Notes under the pieces: model-generated
Seen by the model: only the letters and a program-made list of their open reading frames with translations
Databases searched by the model: none
Told to the model about the DNA's origin: nothing
Shown: positions 21,819 to 33,059 of the stretch, one piece after another
Numbering within the stretch: position 1 is the first letter of the stretch
Layout: the number at the start of each line of letters is the position of its first letter
DNA from: Neurospora tetrasperma FGSC 2508
Taxonomy: Eukaryota > Ascomycota > Sordariomycetes > Sordariales > Sordariaceae
Direction: 5' to 3'
Length of the DNA: 64,000 nucleotides
Assembly: GCF_000213175.1 (NCBI RefSeq)
Contig: NW_009799099.1
Span: 4,390,198 to 4,454,197 of the forward strand
Translations under genes and position numbers: made by a program

Positions 21819-22391
21819 TGTGGTGACGGAGTGTCTGGCTGTACAAGTGGATTAAATCAAACAGAGAGGCAAGAGGGGTTGCGATTGCGCGCCGCCGCCT
21901 TTGGGGTTCTGCTGTTAGAACGTAGTGTAGGGTGGTACACTGCAAAGTCCCCAATCCCAAAAACTTTTCGCGGGTCGATGCCTGCCGCCCGCTGATAAGG
22001 CGAGGCAATAAGGTTATCTTAGCGCCGTGCAGATCCAACCCCTGTAGGAAGTGGAAGCCGTGACGAACCACGCTGGAGCACTGGAGCACCCACTGCGCTG
22101 GAGCATGACCCGGGCTGGGCATGGCGCTGAGGGACCCTCCCTCGGCTAGGTTGCTGCCCTGTGCTCCCCAAGCGCCCCCACCAACGTCAACTGTCTGCCG
22201 TTCCAGTCTCCATCACTCATCAGCTATACCACCACTATCTTCACCATAACACAATCTCTGGCACAGGAGTTTGTGACACGAGGATGGCCAGCAACTGGTC
22301 AGATCTCACCGTGTAATGTACACGTAAACATCTTGGCAAATGCCGGATAGCAATCTACAGACACCTCCTGAGCCCAGTTGACCCTTTCACT
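21819..22391. promoter_or_regulatory. Divergent promoter region, utp13 and the next gene
   Basis: 573 bases between divergent start codons. No ORF is supported. It holds both leaders and probably both promoters. Confidence 0.5.
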
Positions 22392-24249
22392 ATGCGGTTG
22401 GGCCCACTGACATCACAGGCCCTTGTAAGCTCATCCGTTGCAAGACTTGCAAACTACAATTTCATTCTAACACCAATGACAGGGCCGGTCTCCCTACGAT
22501 GAGGTGGTTGAGGGCACTGGCGAGCCCCAACCCGGAGCACCAGAGCAGTTGTATGATGACCGAGGACGACCAGTGAATCCAGAGACACGGCGCATCAACA
22601 GAGACATTATCCGCTCTCACAACGAAGTTATGCTGGTCATCGGCGTTGCGGAACCAGACAGTGGCATCAACGAGGCCCAAGCTCTATACGAAGCCGCCAC
22701 AAAGCACCAGTACTACGAAGATGGAATTGGGAGGAGGCTGTTCCTCACCGGCGAGGTCTTGGCCACCGTCGGAGTCTGGGGAGTCAACGGCTTGAGGCAG
22801 CGTATCTTGCTGTACAAGGACTACGCCCATGTTCCCTTTTCTCGTCTATTTCACTTTCACAGGAGCCAGCAGTCATGGGGAGAGTACCTCTGGGCCGGGC
22901 TGCCATCGTATGTCCTGAGCGATAGTTTTGCTGGATTCGACATGCCAGAATACCCATGGGTCAAGTACGTGTTCTCCTGGGTCAACTTACACCTAGAGAT
23001 CTTTGTCTTCATGCAACGAACCGGCCTTGTGAACACCTCGAGATGGGTTCCCACCCTTGGTTTCTTCATTCCAGGCTGCAATGACTCCCCAATCTTCCTA
23101 CCAAGACTTCCATCCTCCTTTACCCCTGGAAGCATCATCAGCTGGCTCGGCGCCTTTGTCGCCGGTATCGCCCCTTTTGCCGGCTACTGGTTCTTTTCAA
23201 AAACATACGCACGGCTCGTCTGGTCACTTAGGCGGAAAATCCAGAGACGCTTGCCCAAACCCATCAACTTCAGCAGGAGGAGGACTCTTAAGGAGGTAGT
23301 CCCCTATTTACAACCGCCCAGTGGAACATACATCCCTCCCACACCCACACCAGAAGAGCAGCAACAGCGACAAGAAACTCAGCCACGAACACCGACACCA
23401 ACACAACAGCAGCAACAACAACAAGCCCCAAGCGCAAACGCAATCGAAGCAGGCTGGGAAATGGTCCATGCCCCCTCCGATACCCTTCCAACCAACGACG
23501 CCCTGCCTACCGGTCCTCCACCCGATGGCACCCGCCGCCGCCAAAGCATCATCTCCGTCAGCGGTCCCGGCCCCGGCACTCCCGGCGGTCCCAACGGATC
23601 CACCTCGAACACAAATCAATCCCAATCTCAATCCCCAGCAGCAACAGCCGACGAAGCCCCTTTCCTCAGCGACGACGACGAAGAAACCGAGCACGTCAAC
23701 CCCACTCTAATCACCTTTGACGTCGACACCAGCGACTCCGCCACCAGCGACTCCGCGCCCATCCCTCCCGGCGCAGCAGTCTGGGCCGCCGAGTTGAGGC
23801 CTAACGTGCCTGATAACTCTGCTGGCTCGAACCGTAACTCGCAACAAACACAAACCAATAGCAGCAGCTTAGGTCTGGACGCCCCTCTCTACAGAGACAA
23901 CGGCCTCACGCGCCTGCCACACGTCCTCGCCGCGGGCGCGTTAGGACTTTGTGCTGCGAGGGCGATGATGACGCCGTTTGAGAGCTTGGCGCTATTGGGA
24001 CTGGCGAGGCCGTATATGGCGCGGCGCATGGGGCTTGAAGGGGCGACGCTGGACATGGCGTTTCACGGCTTGGGGTTCATGGATGCGTTTTCGCTGGGGA
24101 GGATGTTTAACGCGTTGGCACTGGAGATGGTGCATTTGGCGATTCAGTGCGATTTGTGGGCGGGCATGATGTGCGTGGCGGATTGGTTTAGGATGAGTGA
24201 TGAGGAGTGGTGTGAGAGGGAGGGGGTGAAGAGGAGGACTCAGGAATGA
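22392..24249 (+). CDS. Membrane protein of unknown function with Pro/Thr/Gln-rich linker
   Basis: Two exons, 22392-22424 and 22483-24249, give 599 residues. Exon 1 encodes only MRLGPLTSQAL. The N-terminal third contains Trp/Phe-rich segments and a likely membrane span, WLGAFVAGIAPFAGYWFF, followed by a strongly basic stretch (LRRKIQRRLPKPINFSRRR). A disordered linker rich in Pro, Thr, Gln and Ser follows, with glutamine runs near 23350-23430. The C-terminus has a second hydrophobic block (LPHVLAAGALGLCAARAMM) and an amphipathic end. The conserved-looking ends and variable middle suggest two folded parts joined by a linker. I do not recognise the family. Confidence 0.8.
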
Positions 24250-25282
24250 GGATCAACGAGGGGGAGAGAGTTAATAGGGTCAAAGGGGAAGAAGGTAAAA
24301 AGATAAGTGAAGATAAAGCGAAGGAGAAATGAAGAGAGAAGTGAAGGGGACCTGAATTGAGGGGTGAAGAAGATCTGAAGAGGAGCAACGCTAAGAGAAG
24401 CTAAAGAGGAGGTGAAGAGTAGGTGAAAAGGAACGTGAAAGGCCGGATGAGCAGAGCTATATAAGGCATGATTGCTATAGAACTTTCCACGCTTGAATAT
24501 ATCAATCGGTAGATGCCTGGTCCGAAGCCAGCAGTATATACTACAAGACAAGCACTCTATCAGAGTGGCATTTGTCATGGTTGTTCGTTACCGTTTCTAT
24601 TTTATACCAAATAAACAAAAGGAAAAGGACAGAAGAAAAAAATATCGTTCGTTGCAAGTCCCTCTACTACTCCGTCTCCTGTCCTACTTAGCAGAAGACA
24701 GGTTATGCGTAAGCAGTCAACCATCCCGCAACCACAGCCGCTTAAACCACCGGAACTCTTCAGAATTTGCTCCACAAGAAGGAGGAGAAGCTCAACTAAC
24801 CTCAATGGGGGACTAAAAAGACGACATTATGAGGAGGACCGGGCGTGTAGAATAAACATGCCAGCCCTTCGCCCTTCAACGCTCTTTAGCCTGCTACACC
24901 CAATGAGGTAGCGACCTTTCTGCTCATGCTCTTGCTTCTTCGAATCCCAGGTTCCAATTTTCATTGGCGGCCATGAAGACGAATAGGGAAGGACCAGGTT
25001 TTTGGGACCAGACGGAATCCGAGTGGACTCCTGCCGCCGCTTCATGTTCCAGCCGTCTTTTACCGGCTGCCATGTTTTTGAGGGGAGTGATTCATAAAGA
25101 ATCACAAACCAATTACTAAAAAACCGATAAAACTCCAGCGTCCGTTACGCTAACCCCCTCTTTCCGTCCGACCTCTATTATCATTATCTCGTAAATCCTC
25201 GTAGTCCTTGTAAATTCATCAGCCATTATTCATCAACCAAGGTCATCCCCCCCAAGAACCTATCCTTTCATAACCTCATTCA
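24250..25282. other. Non-coding between convergent genes
   Basis: Shared 3' region. From 24241 to about 24440 the plus strand is almost entirely purine (A/G). No gene is supported. Confidence 0.6.
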
Positions 25283-26717
25283 TCACTTCGTCATCCTCCT
25301 CCCTCTTTCCTTCCCAATACCCTTACCCTTCATCTTCTTGTCTTCCGCTCCTGGCTCCATCCCCGCCAACCACCCCTTAATCATCTTCTTACTATCCACC
25401 TTCATCTCCTTCTCGCTCTTAATCTTGGAATTAAACTTCTTCGTCTTGGTGATCGTTGCTTTCCCCGGCGGCGCAATCACAGACGGCACGCCCGTGTCGA
25501 GGGGCACGACGACAGTGGTCTCGCTTGCTGTGGGCACTGGTGGTTTCTTGGGCTTTGTTGACCTGGTAGTGACTGGTGGTTTCTTTGTCGTTGGTTTCTG
25601 GGTAGATGTTTTAGGGACGGCAACTCTGGTACTGGTATTGTCTTGATGCTTGCTTACTGAAGCTGAGGGGGCGCGGGAAGAGGAGGAGGATGTGGCGGTT
25701 GAGGGGCGGGTGGAGGTGCGTGTTGTTGATTTGCCGCGTGTGGAGGATCGATGGGGTGAAGCGGAGGGCATGCGGCGGATTTGGGGACCGGCATGGGTTT
25801 TGGTTACTGCATAGAAGATGGAGAATAGGAGCGGCTGTTTGTGGTTCGAGTCGTGACTTTTGGTGCGTCTGTGGTGGTGATGATCCTGGCTGTGACTGTC
25901 TTTGTGGCCTTCTTTTTGGCCTTCGTTGAATGTATGCCGATGGGGAACTCGCGGACGGTGGTACGAAGCTGGGACGCTGGTGTCGGCCCCGGTTGTATGC
26001 CTTCGCCTCGGTTTGTACTCTCGTCGCAATGTTGGCACCGGGGACAAGGCTCGAAAGGGTTCTGGTTCGTGAGTGAACACCATGGGCTCCGCTTCTTGCA
26101 CGGTCGGTAAGGGCTCGCTTTCACGGTAGCCGTCGTCTTCTGACGGGCTGTCAAAAGCATCATCACCCGAGACTGAGGTGGCGTTGGTGGTAGTGCCTTG
26201 ATGTTGTTCCTCCTCATCTGCGACCGAAAACTCTCCAATGGGCTCTGACTCTGCGATCTCCGCGTACCTGGGTTCTGGATCCTCCATGACCTCGGAGCTC
26301 TCTGGCATGATCGCAACGGGCTCTTCGGGGAGTTTCCAAGGGCTGACCGCAACTGCCGGGTGGTATTCCTTCTCCTGGGGTATCTCTATGCCTCCCATAT
26401 ACCCATCCGCATATCCTCCGGCATACCCTCCGGCATATTCCCCCGCATAATTTCCCATGTAGTAACCCTCTGTGTATTCATAATCTCCCCAAGTGCCTGC
26501 AAGAAAAATCAGCTGTGGTACAACAAGGAAGGATTTTCAAGGGCTTACCGTCAGCCAACTTCCTGGCTCGATAGAAGTAGGTTCCATCTTCACTTGACAC
26601 CCAATCTGACCACACCTGCACAGGCTCGACCACCACTTTCTTTTCCCGCTTCCATGGGAACCACTTGAAACCCTTCGCCGGGTGCTCGGTAGTATAGGCG
26701 CGATGTCTTCCTGGCAT
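25283..26717 (-). CDS. Gly/Tyr-repeat, basic-tailed protein of unknown function
   Basis: Two exons, 26717-26549 and 26496-25283, give 460 residues. Exon 1 is compact and Trp/Lys-rich (GFKWFPWKREKKVVV, then WSDWVSSEDGTYFYRARKLADG), which looks like a small folded domain. Exon 2 opens with tandem GEYAGGYAGGYADGYMGG, a Gly/Tyr repeat with a four-residue period. The rest is disordered: an acidic middle, His-rich KDSHSQDHHHHRRTK, Ser/Thr/Pro-rich stretches, and a very basic end with KFNSKIKSEKEMKVDSKKM. No membrane segment is seen. Disorder and charge pattern suggest a scaffold or nucleic-acid/cytoskeleton-binding protein, but this is a guess. The family is not recognised. Confidence 0.75.
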
Positions 26718-28547
26718 TATGGCGAAGGCAAGACAATACCTTGAGACCTGACCAAGAGACAAACACGGAAGGAATGGGCCTCCGGTTGACTAAAGCAGGT
26801 ACGACGCCTTTGTGTAAGAAAGGCAGGGGCAATACGACCTTCAAGTGCGATCTCGGTTTGACAGGACCACGTAGTCCAGACAGTCTGCGTCCTTTTTCTT
26901 ATGGTGAAGCAAACAGCGAATGGAATTCTCGATTCACTAGAAAAGGATCTTGTGACAAAACGAACCGATCCCACGCTGGGAGACGGACGGGCATAAGTAG
27001 GAGACGGGAAGCCCACATCACCAGGGGTAAAAGTCTGCACGACGGCCAAGTCAACTCCTCATTTACCGGAACTGATGGAGTGACCAGACCAGAGATCTTC
27101 CACTCGGAACTGAGATGTCATGTAGCGTCCAGCGCTAGAAGTTGGCAGACACCTCCTGGAGAGTGGTGAGACGTCCAATCAGGGCAAAGACGAGGACATG
27201 ATGGTGGGAGGTGGGATGCAACCGGAGCTGCCGTTGAGCTTGTCAAAGCTTGCTAGTACCGCACCATCACCACACGATCCAGCTCACACAGCGAGATAAC
27301 AAAGAAGGTGGAGAGAAAAGACCGAAAACTCGGAGCAACCAAGACGGAGGAGCAGACGCACACAGATCATGGCCTCTCGATGCACATGCATGCAGCCTAT
27401 AGCAGCCAATGCTATGGAAGATCAGTCCACGCCAAACCCACCTGCCGCAGCTCGACGTTGAGACGGTTGCCTCGCCCATTCAGCGGTACCGGGGCGGTTC
27501 GTGGGGTTTGATCAAAGGGTTTGGGCATCAAGCTGACAACACAGCAATTGGCCGACGGCCCACTTGGCCAGCCCGTCACTGCGTTTTTGAAAAATGGGAC
27601 AAGGCCAGATGGCCCCTTACTCGCTGGACTACGTAGCCGTGCAAGCCGCGGTCGTGGCAGTATATAGCATGATGCAGAGGGGACCCGGGTACGGCATCTC
27701 TCGGGGCGCGAGGAAGTCTGGAGAGCGTCGAGGGGCGTTTTCTGTCCTGCATCACGTCCCGTCCTTGGCTGATAGGCAATGGCTGGACGAGGCCGTCGAG
27801 GATGTGGAAGTTGCTCGCCAACGGTTGGCCTGTGGTATGAGGGAAAGCGGGAGGGGAGTGGCTGTCCAATATTCGGGGGACGAGGGTGACTTGAGAACCG
27901 AAGGACCGCACACAAATACAACGTATAGAACATCGGAGAAGGCCTCGTTTAGAAAAAGGTTCGGGATGCTGTGTTCAATGCGTTGGACAATCCCATCCCC
28001 GTGACGGCCGCCATCATGCGACGACTCGGAACATGAACCAGGACAGTTGAGCGATAACGGCGTTCGGAGTGTTGAACCAGACAGTTCATACTTTGATTGA
28101 GTACAAGCGTATGACAGCAGCCGGTAAATCCCACTTACTGCCAGTGGGTTAAGGAAAGAATGTTTATGTCAGTGACGATGACGATGTTTTTGATGACCGA
28201 AGACCACCAGTTCACTGAATGTGGGGACAGCGCAGAAGATGCGTGTGGGGAAGCCTCCACACTTTCTTGTAAGTAGGACCTCAATGTGCGGTACGTACCG
28301 TAAGGTCTAGCAGCTGTCATGCAGCTGACAAGATCAACCAAGCTCTCCGACGAAATTCCCAGCAGCACCGGGCTGACAGGGCTGCCGCGTTCACGTCAAA
28401 GGCAACTGATAGCATCCACTATCATCGCGAACCAAGTCGCCTGTACTTACGGCATACCATCTAAAGTCCAAAACCAACACCAAGGAGAACCAGTTCGCCC
28501 CTCCACATCACCAACCAACCTCACCACGTAACAACACAGTCGCCAAC
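26718..28547. other. Long intergenic region between divergent genes
   Basis: About 1.8 kb between the Gly/Tyr-repeat gene (-) and smd3 (+). Several overlapping frames of 60-170 codons exist on both strands, but none shows a domain, biased composition or consistent splice signals. I see no gene. Confidence 0.5.
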
Positions 28548-29189
28548 ATGACTTCTACAATTGGCATCCCCATCAAGCTTCTCAATGAGGCTCAGGTAAG
28601 TAAACACCATTGCTATGTACAGACTGTAGTGCTGCCAAAAGCTAACCAACCACTCCTGTCCCACAGGGCCATATCGTCACTCTCGAGATCACCTCCGGCC
28701 AGACCTACCGTGGCAAGCTTATTGAAGGTACTGCCTACCCCCATGAACTCTTCATTCCCATTCACTCCTCTAAACTGGCCAGCCATGCTAACCAATGCGC
28801 TTCCCCCAAAAACAGCCGAGGACAACATGAACGTCCAACTCAAGGACATCACCGTCACAGCCCGCGACGGGCGCGTCAGCCATCTCGAACAAGTCTACAT
28901 CCGCGGCAGTCATGTGCGATTCTTTATTGTGCCGGATATGTTGAGGTACGTTCAAACCAGGCCACCACCAACTCACCCGTTGCGATTCTTCTCTCCAATC
29001 GCCCCCTACCCAAGAAGTCGGATCGGACCCAAGCTAATCAATTCCTCCTCCCTTTTCTTTTTTTTGCTCCCACACAGAAACGCCCCCATGTTCCGCTCCC
29101 GCAACGTCCGCGGCCGCGGTGTCGGTCTCGCCCGCGGTCGTGCGACAGTCAGTAGGGCGCGCGCCGGTGGTCGTGGCGGCGCCAGATAG
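28548..29189 (+). CDS. smd3: Spliceosomal Sm core protein D3
   Basis: Four exons, 28548-28595, 28667-28727, 28816-28945 and 29078-29189, give 116 residues. It starts [16 protein letters not shown]. Sm1 motif: [26 protein letters not shown]. Sm2 motif: [20 protein letters not shown]. The C-terminal tail is Arg-Gly rich ([25 protein letters not shown]), the expected site of arginine methylation. SmD3 pairs with SmB in the heptameric ring on U1, U2, U4 and U5 snRNAs. The last intron has a long pyrimidine tract with an eight-T run before CACACAG. Confidence 0.96.
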   Translation: MTSTIGIPIKLLNEAQVSKHHCYVQTVVLPKANQPLLSHRAISSLSRSPPARPTVASLLKVLPTPMNSSFPFTPLNWPAMLTNALPPKTAEDNMNVQLKDITVTARDGRVSHLEQVYIRGSHVRFFIVPDMLRYVQTRPPPTHPLRFFSPIAPYPRSRIGPKLINSSSLFFFLLPHRNAPMFRSRNVRGRGVGLARGRATVSRARAGGRGGAR

Positions 29190-30329
29190 AAGACAACGTC
29201 GACTGTCGTCAGACTCATCGAACAAGACCAGACCCAGACCGAGAATCATTGAAAGTTCACAACGCAATGCAATATTGGGGCACAATAATCGGCATATTAT
29301 GGCTCCTTTTCTCCGCGCGAAACGACAACCGCTATTTTGATATTTTAGGCGTTTTGGGGGGGAACCAATAAAGCAAATTTTGATCTTCTTTCTACCGAAA
29401 ATGGGGGGCAGCGAGTTGGATGGAAAAGTCTGGGGGGAAAGCTTTGGATGCCCAGAGGAGGAGGAACAGGAGGGATGGGGAGGGTGGCTCAAGGCCGGCC
29501 AGAGATGAGAAGGGACTGGATTGAGTGCTGGGGCTGGGGTTGGAGGGTTGAGAGCCTCGATGAGGAGTGATATGGAGGACTCCAGCTGGCCAGCTCATCC
29601 ATCTGCTGCAAAACGATGATCATGGGAGAAGCGTGGCGTATCCAGGGGTTTTCACGCTCCGCCAGCTGGACGATAATGGTCGGTCGATGCAACAGCCGCT
29701 ACCCGTCCGGCAGCACGCAACGAAAACCTGGCTCCATCACGATTAGCAGCCAGAGCGAACCAGCTGTTCAGCCAGCCTCAGGTCTCCCCCAGTTGAGTCC
29801 TTGGCCAAGGAGCAAGCACATACAGCATGGACAGAATCGCACCGAAAGCGAAACTTCTACTAGCCCTGCTTCTAATATAGACAGGGTACGTATTCATCGT
29901 CTTTGTCTATTATGTTGTTGTACACACAACCCATTCCATCCTCAGCCTACGCTGACAGTTTTTGATATCTACCACAAAAGTCCGGTGCCCCTCTTTTCTC
30001 CCACTTCGGCTTGCTTTTCAGTGGTACATAAGAGTGTAGCCCTGGTTGATCTGTTGCGTCCGCCGGTTCTAACCCGCCTGTCCCTATATGTGAGGCTCGC
30101 ATAAGATGAGCTTGCAACAATGCTCTGAGTGAGAGTGAATCGTGTAGACTAAATATACAACTGGCTGTTTAGGGGTTGGGTTGGAGAGGGCGTATTGTCA
30201 GAATACCCACTCAAGGGACTAACAGGCAGGGCGAGAGGGCTGTGGGAAATAATAAGCACAAGAAGTCTGAAACTGACCAAGTTAGGTTGGCAGAATGCCC
30301 TTCTAAACATCTGTTGCAACCCATCATTT
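29190..30329. other. Non-coding between convergent genes
   Basis: 1.1 kb holding the 3' regions of smd3 (+) and the Mmc1-like gene (-). Scattered short frames only; no gene is supported. Confidence 0.55.
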
Positions 30330-32366
30330 CTACTTCAACCTTGCAAGCGCTTCCTCGGCCCGCTTGAGGACACTCTTGGCCTCCTTCAGCTCCTCGATCT
30401 CAACCGCCACATCCTCGGGAACTTCAGGAGAAACGCTATCCATCAACTCGGCAATACTGGCTTCGGTTGCGCGAACAGCCTTGCGTCCTTCCTCACGGAC
30501 CTCGCCCTCCCAGAAATCTCTCGCCCTCTCCCATCGTTTCTGCAAGCCCCTCAAACTCAACACGATACCCAACGCGGCGACGGCTCCGCACTCATATATT
30601 CCGAATCCAGAGAGCCAGGACATGCCGCCGAGTGCAGTGGTGGCACCCGCCAATGTCGATGACTGCAGCACGAGCTTTTGCGCCAGTGCTTGCAGGGCCG
30701 GAACAGTTTCCGCTAGTAGATAGTTCCTCGTGAAGGGGATATGCGCAGGCCAAGTTCCCTTGGTCTCTGATTCCGTGGTAGTAGTAGCAGTAGCAGTAGT
30801 GACAACACTGCTCTCGCCCTCGGGGAACGACGGTGGAACCGCCGGGCCAGAGTACGTCACCGGCTTTCCCCCGCCCGCAGTAGTGATGCCAGCTTCCTGG
30901 AGCCTGCCGGCCAAAAAGATCAAGCGCTTCTCAGCCTCGGGCAAGAACCGCTGGGCAATCATCTCAGACGACAGCATACCCACGTCATCCACCCGCCAGA
31001 ACAGCTTCCACCAGTTCATCTGTCTCCACGCTTCGCCAACGAATGCAATCTCTAACTGCTGCTGCAACTCCTCATGCGCATCCTTGGCCCAGTCCGCCAG
31101 CGCCTGGTTCAGGCGCGCAATCGTATGCGGCGACGGGCCCCCTTCTACCGAGACCTTCATGTCGCGGTACTCGGCCGCCTGGAGCGCCGCGCCGGCGTTG
31201 TGCAGGATGGACTCGATCAGCTTGCGCACGGGCGCCTTGGTGGTCCCTTCCTGCTCAGCTTGCGACAGCACATTGGATCGCAGCCACTTGTTGATGTGTC
31301 CCACGCCGGCCTCGGTCCAGAGGGCTTCGTACTTCATGGCGTTGCTGGCGCTTTCGCGGAAGAGGTCGAGGCCCTGTGCACCAGCCTCGACGCTAGTGAT
31401 GACCAGGGATGGGCACGCGGCCTTATCTTCGGCGCTGATCCTCTTGAAGTTGGCGACGGCCGTGATGGTGTCTTGGCTTTCTGGGCTGATGGGCAGTGAC
31501 AGGATGGAGGCGGCGCCCAGGACGCCGTCGGCTACCAGCACGGCCATGTGCACGGGCGTGACGATGGGCGCCGAGTGGCCGGCTGTGGTGGCTGCTGTGT
31601 CGACGGCGGGCACGAGGATGGCCTCGTCAAAGGTGTGCGGCTGCTCGCCCGCCTGCGCAACGGTTGCCTGGTCGGCCTCCATGACTATCATCTCGAGGTT
31701 GGCATCGTTGTAGACGTGCGACGGCACGGTGATTTCGGGGATAACATGTTCGCTCGCGGCAAGCGACAGTGGCGTGGCTTGCTCCTCGGGAGGGCCGATG
31801 TGTACGATGAGCGGCTTGGAGGGGTCGTGGGCCTTGAGTTGCGCTTCCCAGTTCTGGGCGGACTTTAGCGGATCGGCGAGTGCCAGGCGGAGCAGCTCCC
31901 TGGCAGTGTGTTGGGGCTTGTCGCCGGTAGTGAGGCCGAGGAATGCGACTCGTATCGATTCATGGCCGGGATCTTGGCTGAGGTTGCGTAGGGCGAGCTG
32001 GAGGCGCGGGAGATTGACGTGGTTGGGTGCGAGGGTTTGTAAGTCGCGGAGAGCGCTCTCAAGGTCTTTGCGGGGATCAATTGGTTCTGGTTCAGCGGCG
32101 GTATCGCCGGCGTCGGAGGGCGAGCTTATGAAGGGCCGGAGCGGGGTGGCACCGGTCGATTGGTATCGTGGTCGAACAGCCGGCGCTTCTTGTGGTTTTG
32201 CCCTCGTTGCCCGGAGCTTGTTGAGTGGTGACGATGTGGGAAAAGTGGAAGGCCGAGTCGCAAAGGAACAGAAGAGACATACGGACGACGGTGCTGTTCG
32301 CTGGCCAAACCCGAGACCGCGGCCGCGGCTCTGTAAAGCCCGTCGTAGGCCCAGCGTTGGCGGCAT
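30330..32366 (-). CDS. Mitochondrial fungal-specific protein resembling Mmc1 (degenerate dynamin-like)
   Basis: A single exon of 678 residues. The first ~70 residues are rich in Arg, Ser and Ala with almost no acidic residues (LGLRRALQSRGRG, FATRPSTFP), a likely mitochondrial presequence. The body has a divergent nucleotide-binding-like layout: SIRVAFLGLTTGDKPQ at the place of a P-loop but without GKS/T, followed by long helices. Near the C-terminus a hydrophobic hairpin (GGMSWLSGFGIYECGAVAALGIVLSL) precedes a charged coiled coil ending AEEALARLK. This layout matches fungal mitochondrial Mmc1-type proteins, degenerate dynamin relatives linked to inner-membrane shape. The assignment rests on layout and is tentative; mitochondrial location is more secure than function. 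Confidence 0.7.
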   Translation of the reverse strand: MPPTLGLRRALQSRGRGLGFGQRTAPSSVCLFCSFATRPSTFPTSSPLNKLRATRAKPQEAPAVRPRYQSTGATPLRPFISSPSDAGDTAAEPEPIDPRKDLESALRDLQTLAPNHVNLPRLQLALRNLSQDPGHESIRVAFLGLTTGDKPQHTARELLRLALADPLKSAQNWEAQLKAHDPSKPLIVHIGPPEEQATPLSLAASEHVIPEITVPSHVYNDANLEMIVMEADQATVAQAGEQPHTFDEAILVPAVDTAATTAGHSAPIVTPVHMAVLVADGVLGAASILSLPISPESQDTITAVANFKRISAEDKAACPSLVITSVEAGAQGLDLFRESASNAMKYEALWTEAGVGHINKWLRSNVLSQAEQEGTTKAPVRKLIESILHNAGAALQAAEYRDMKVSVEGGPSPHTIARLNQALADWAKDAHEELQQQLEIAFVGEAWRQMNWWKLFWRVDDVGMLSSEMIAQRFLPEAEKRLIFLAGRLQEAGITTAGGGKPVTYSGPAVPPSFPEGESSVVTTATATTTTESETKGTWPAHIPFTRNYLLAETVPALQALAQKLVLQSSTLAGATTALGGMSWLSGFGIYECGAVAALGIVLSLRGLQKRWERARDFWEGEVREEGRKAVRATEASIAELMDSVSPEVPEDVAVEIEELKEAKSVLKRAEEALARLK

Positions 32367-33059
32367 GGCTGGCTGACGAGGTGAGAGGTTGGCAAGCTAG
32401 AGCGGCGTAGCTCCCAGTCGACGACGAGCCATCGAGTTTCCGAAACCGAAACAAGAATAGATGGAATGGCAGATGCGATAACAGCCACTCAATTGCGATA
32501 ACAAGCCAGTGCGGTTGCCGACTGAGAGCTTTTTTTACCTAACTCTCAGGTTGCCGGCTGGCAGCTCAGGAAGGGGAAACAGCACCCTCGGCCGCTAGAA
32601 CCCCCCGGCTGGTGTACCTGTCGTAGGCGCTTCTGGAAGGGTCCCGGGCCCTAGCATGGCCCCTGTGGTGCAGCACCTCAGCAGCTTCCCCAACTCCCGT
32701 CCAGAGACGTTCCATGGAAATCAATCCCCGCCGAGCGGACCGACGTCAGACGTGTCAAGCAACTGCGCCGCTGACAACCCCCGCTGCAGCCCGGTGTGTC
32801 CTCCGCGCTTCTCCTGCATGCATCGATTCATTTCGAGATTTTCTGTAACAAAGCAAACAATCAGCAACAAGATATAGATCACGACATATCTACCTTCGTC
32901 TCTACCATATACCCAACCTACAGTAACTGCTTGCGACACCACGCGATTCCCATCCCGACACCAAAGCGTATATCCATAACACAGTACCGAGGCACTCTCC
33001 TCAGAGAGCCCCACGTCTCGATCATCAACAACAACACCCACCATCAACCAACAGCTACA
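32367..33059. promoter_or_regulatory. Divergent promoter region, Mmc1-like gene and ubc7
   Basis: 693 bases between divergent start codons. The 150 bases before 33060 are C/A-rich with repeated CAACA, typical of a fungal 5' leader. No gene is supported. Confidence 0.5.
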
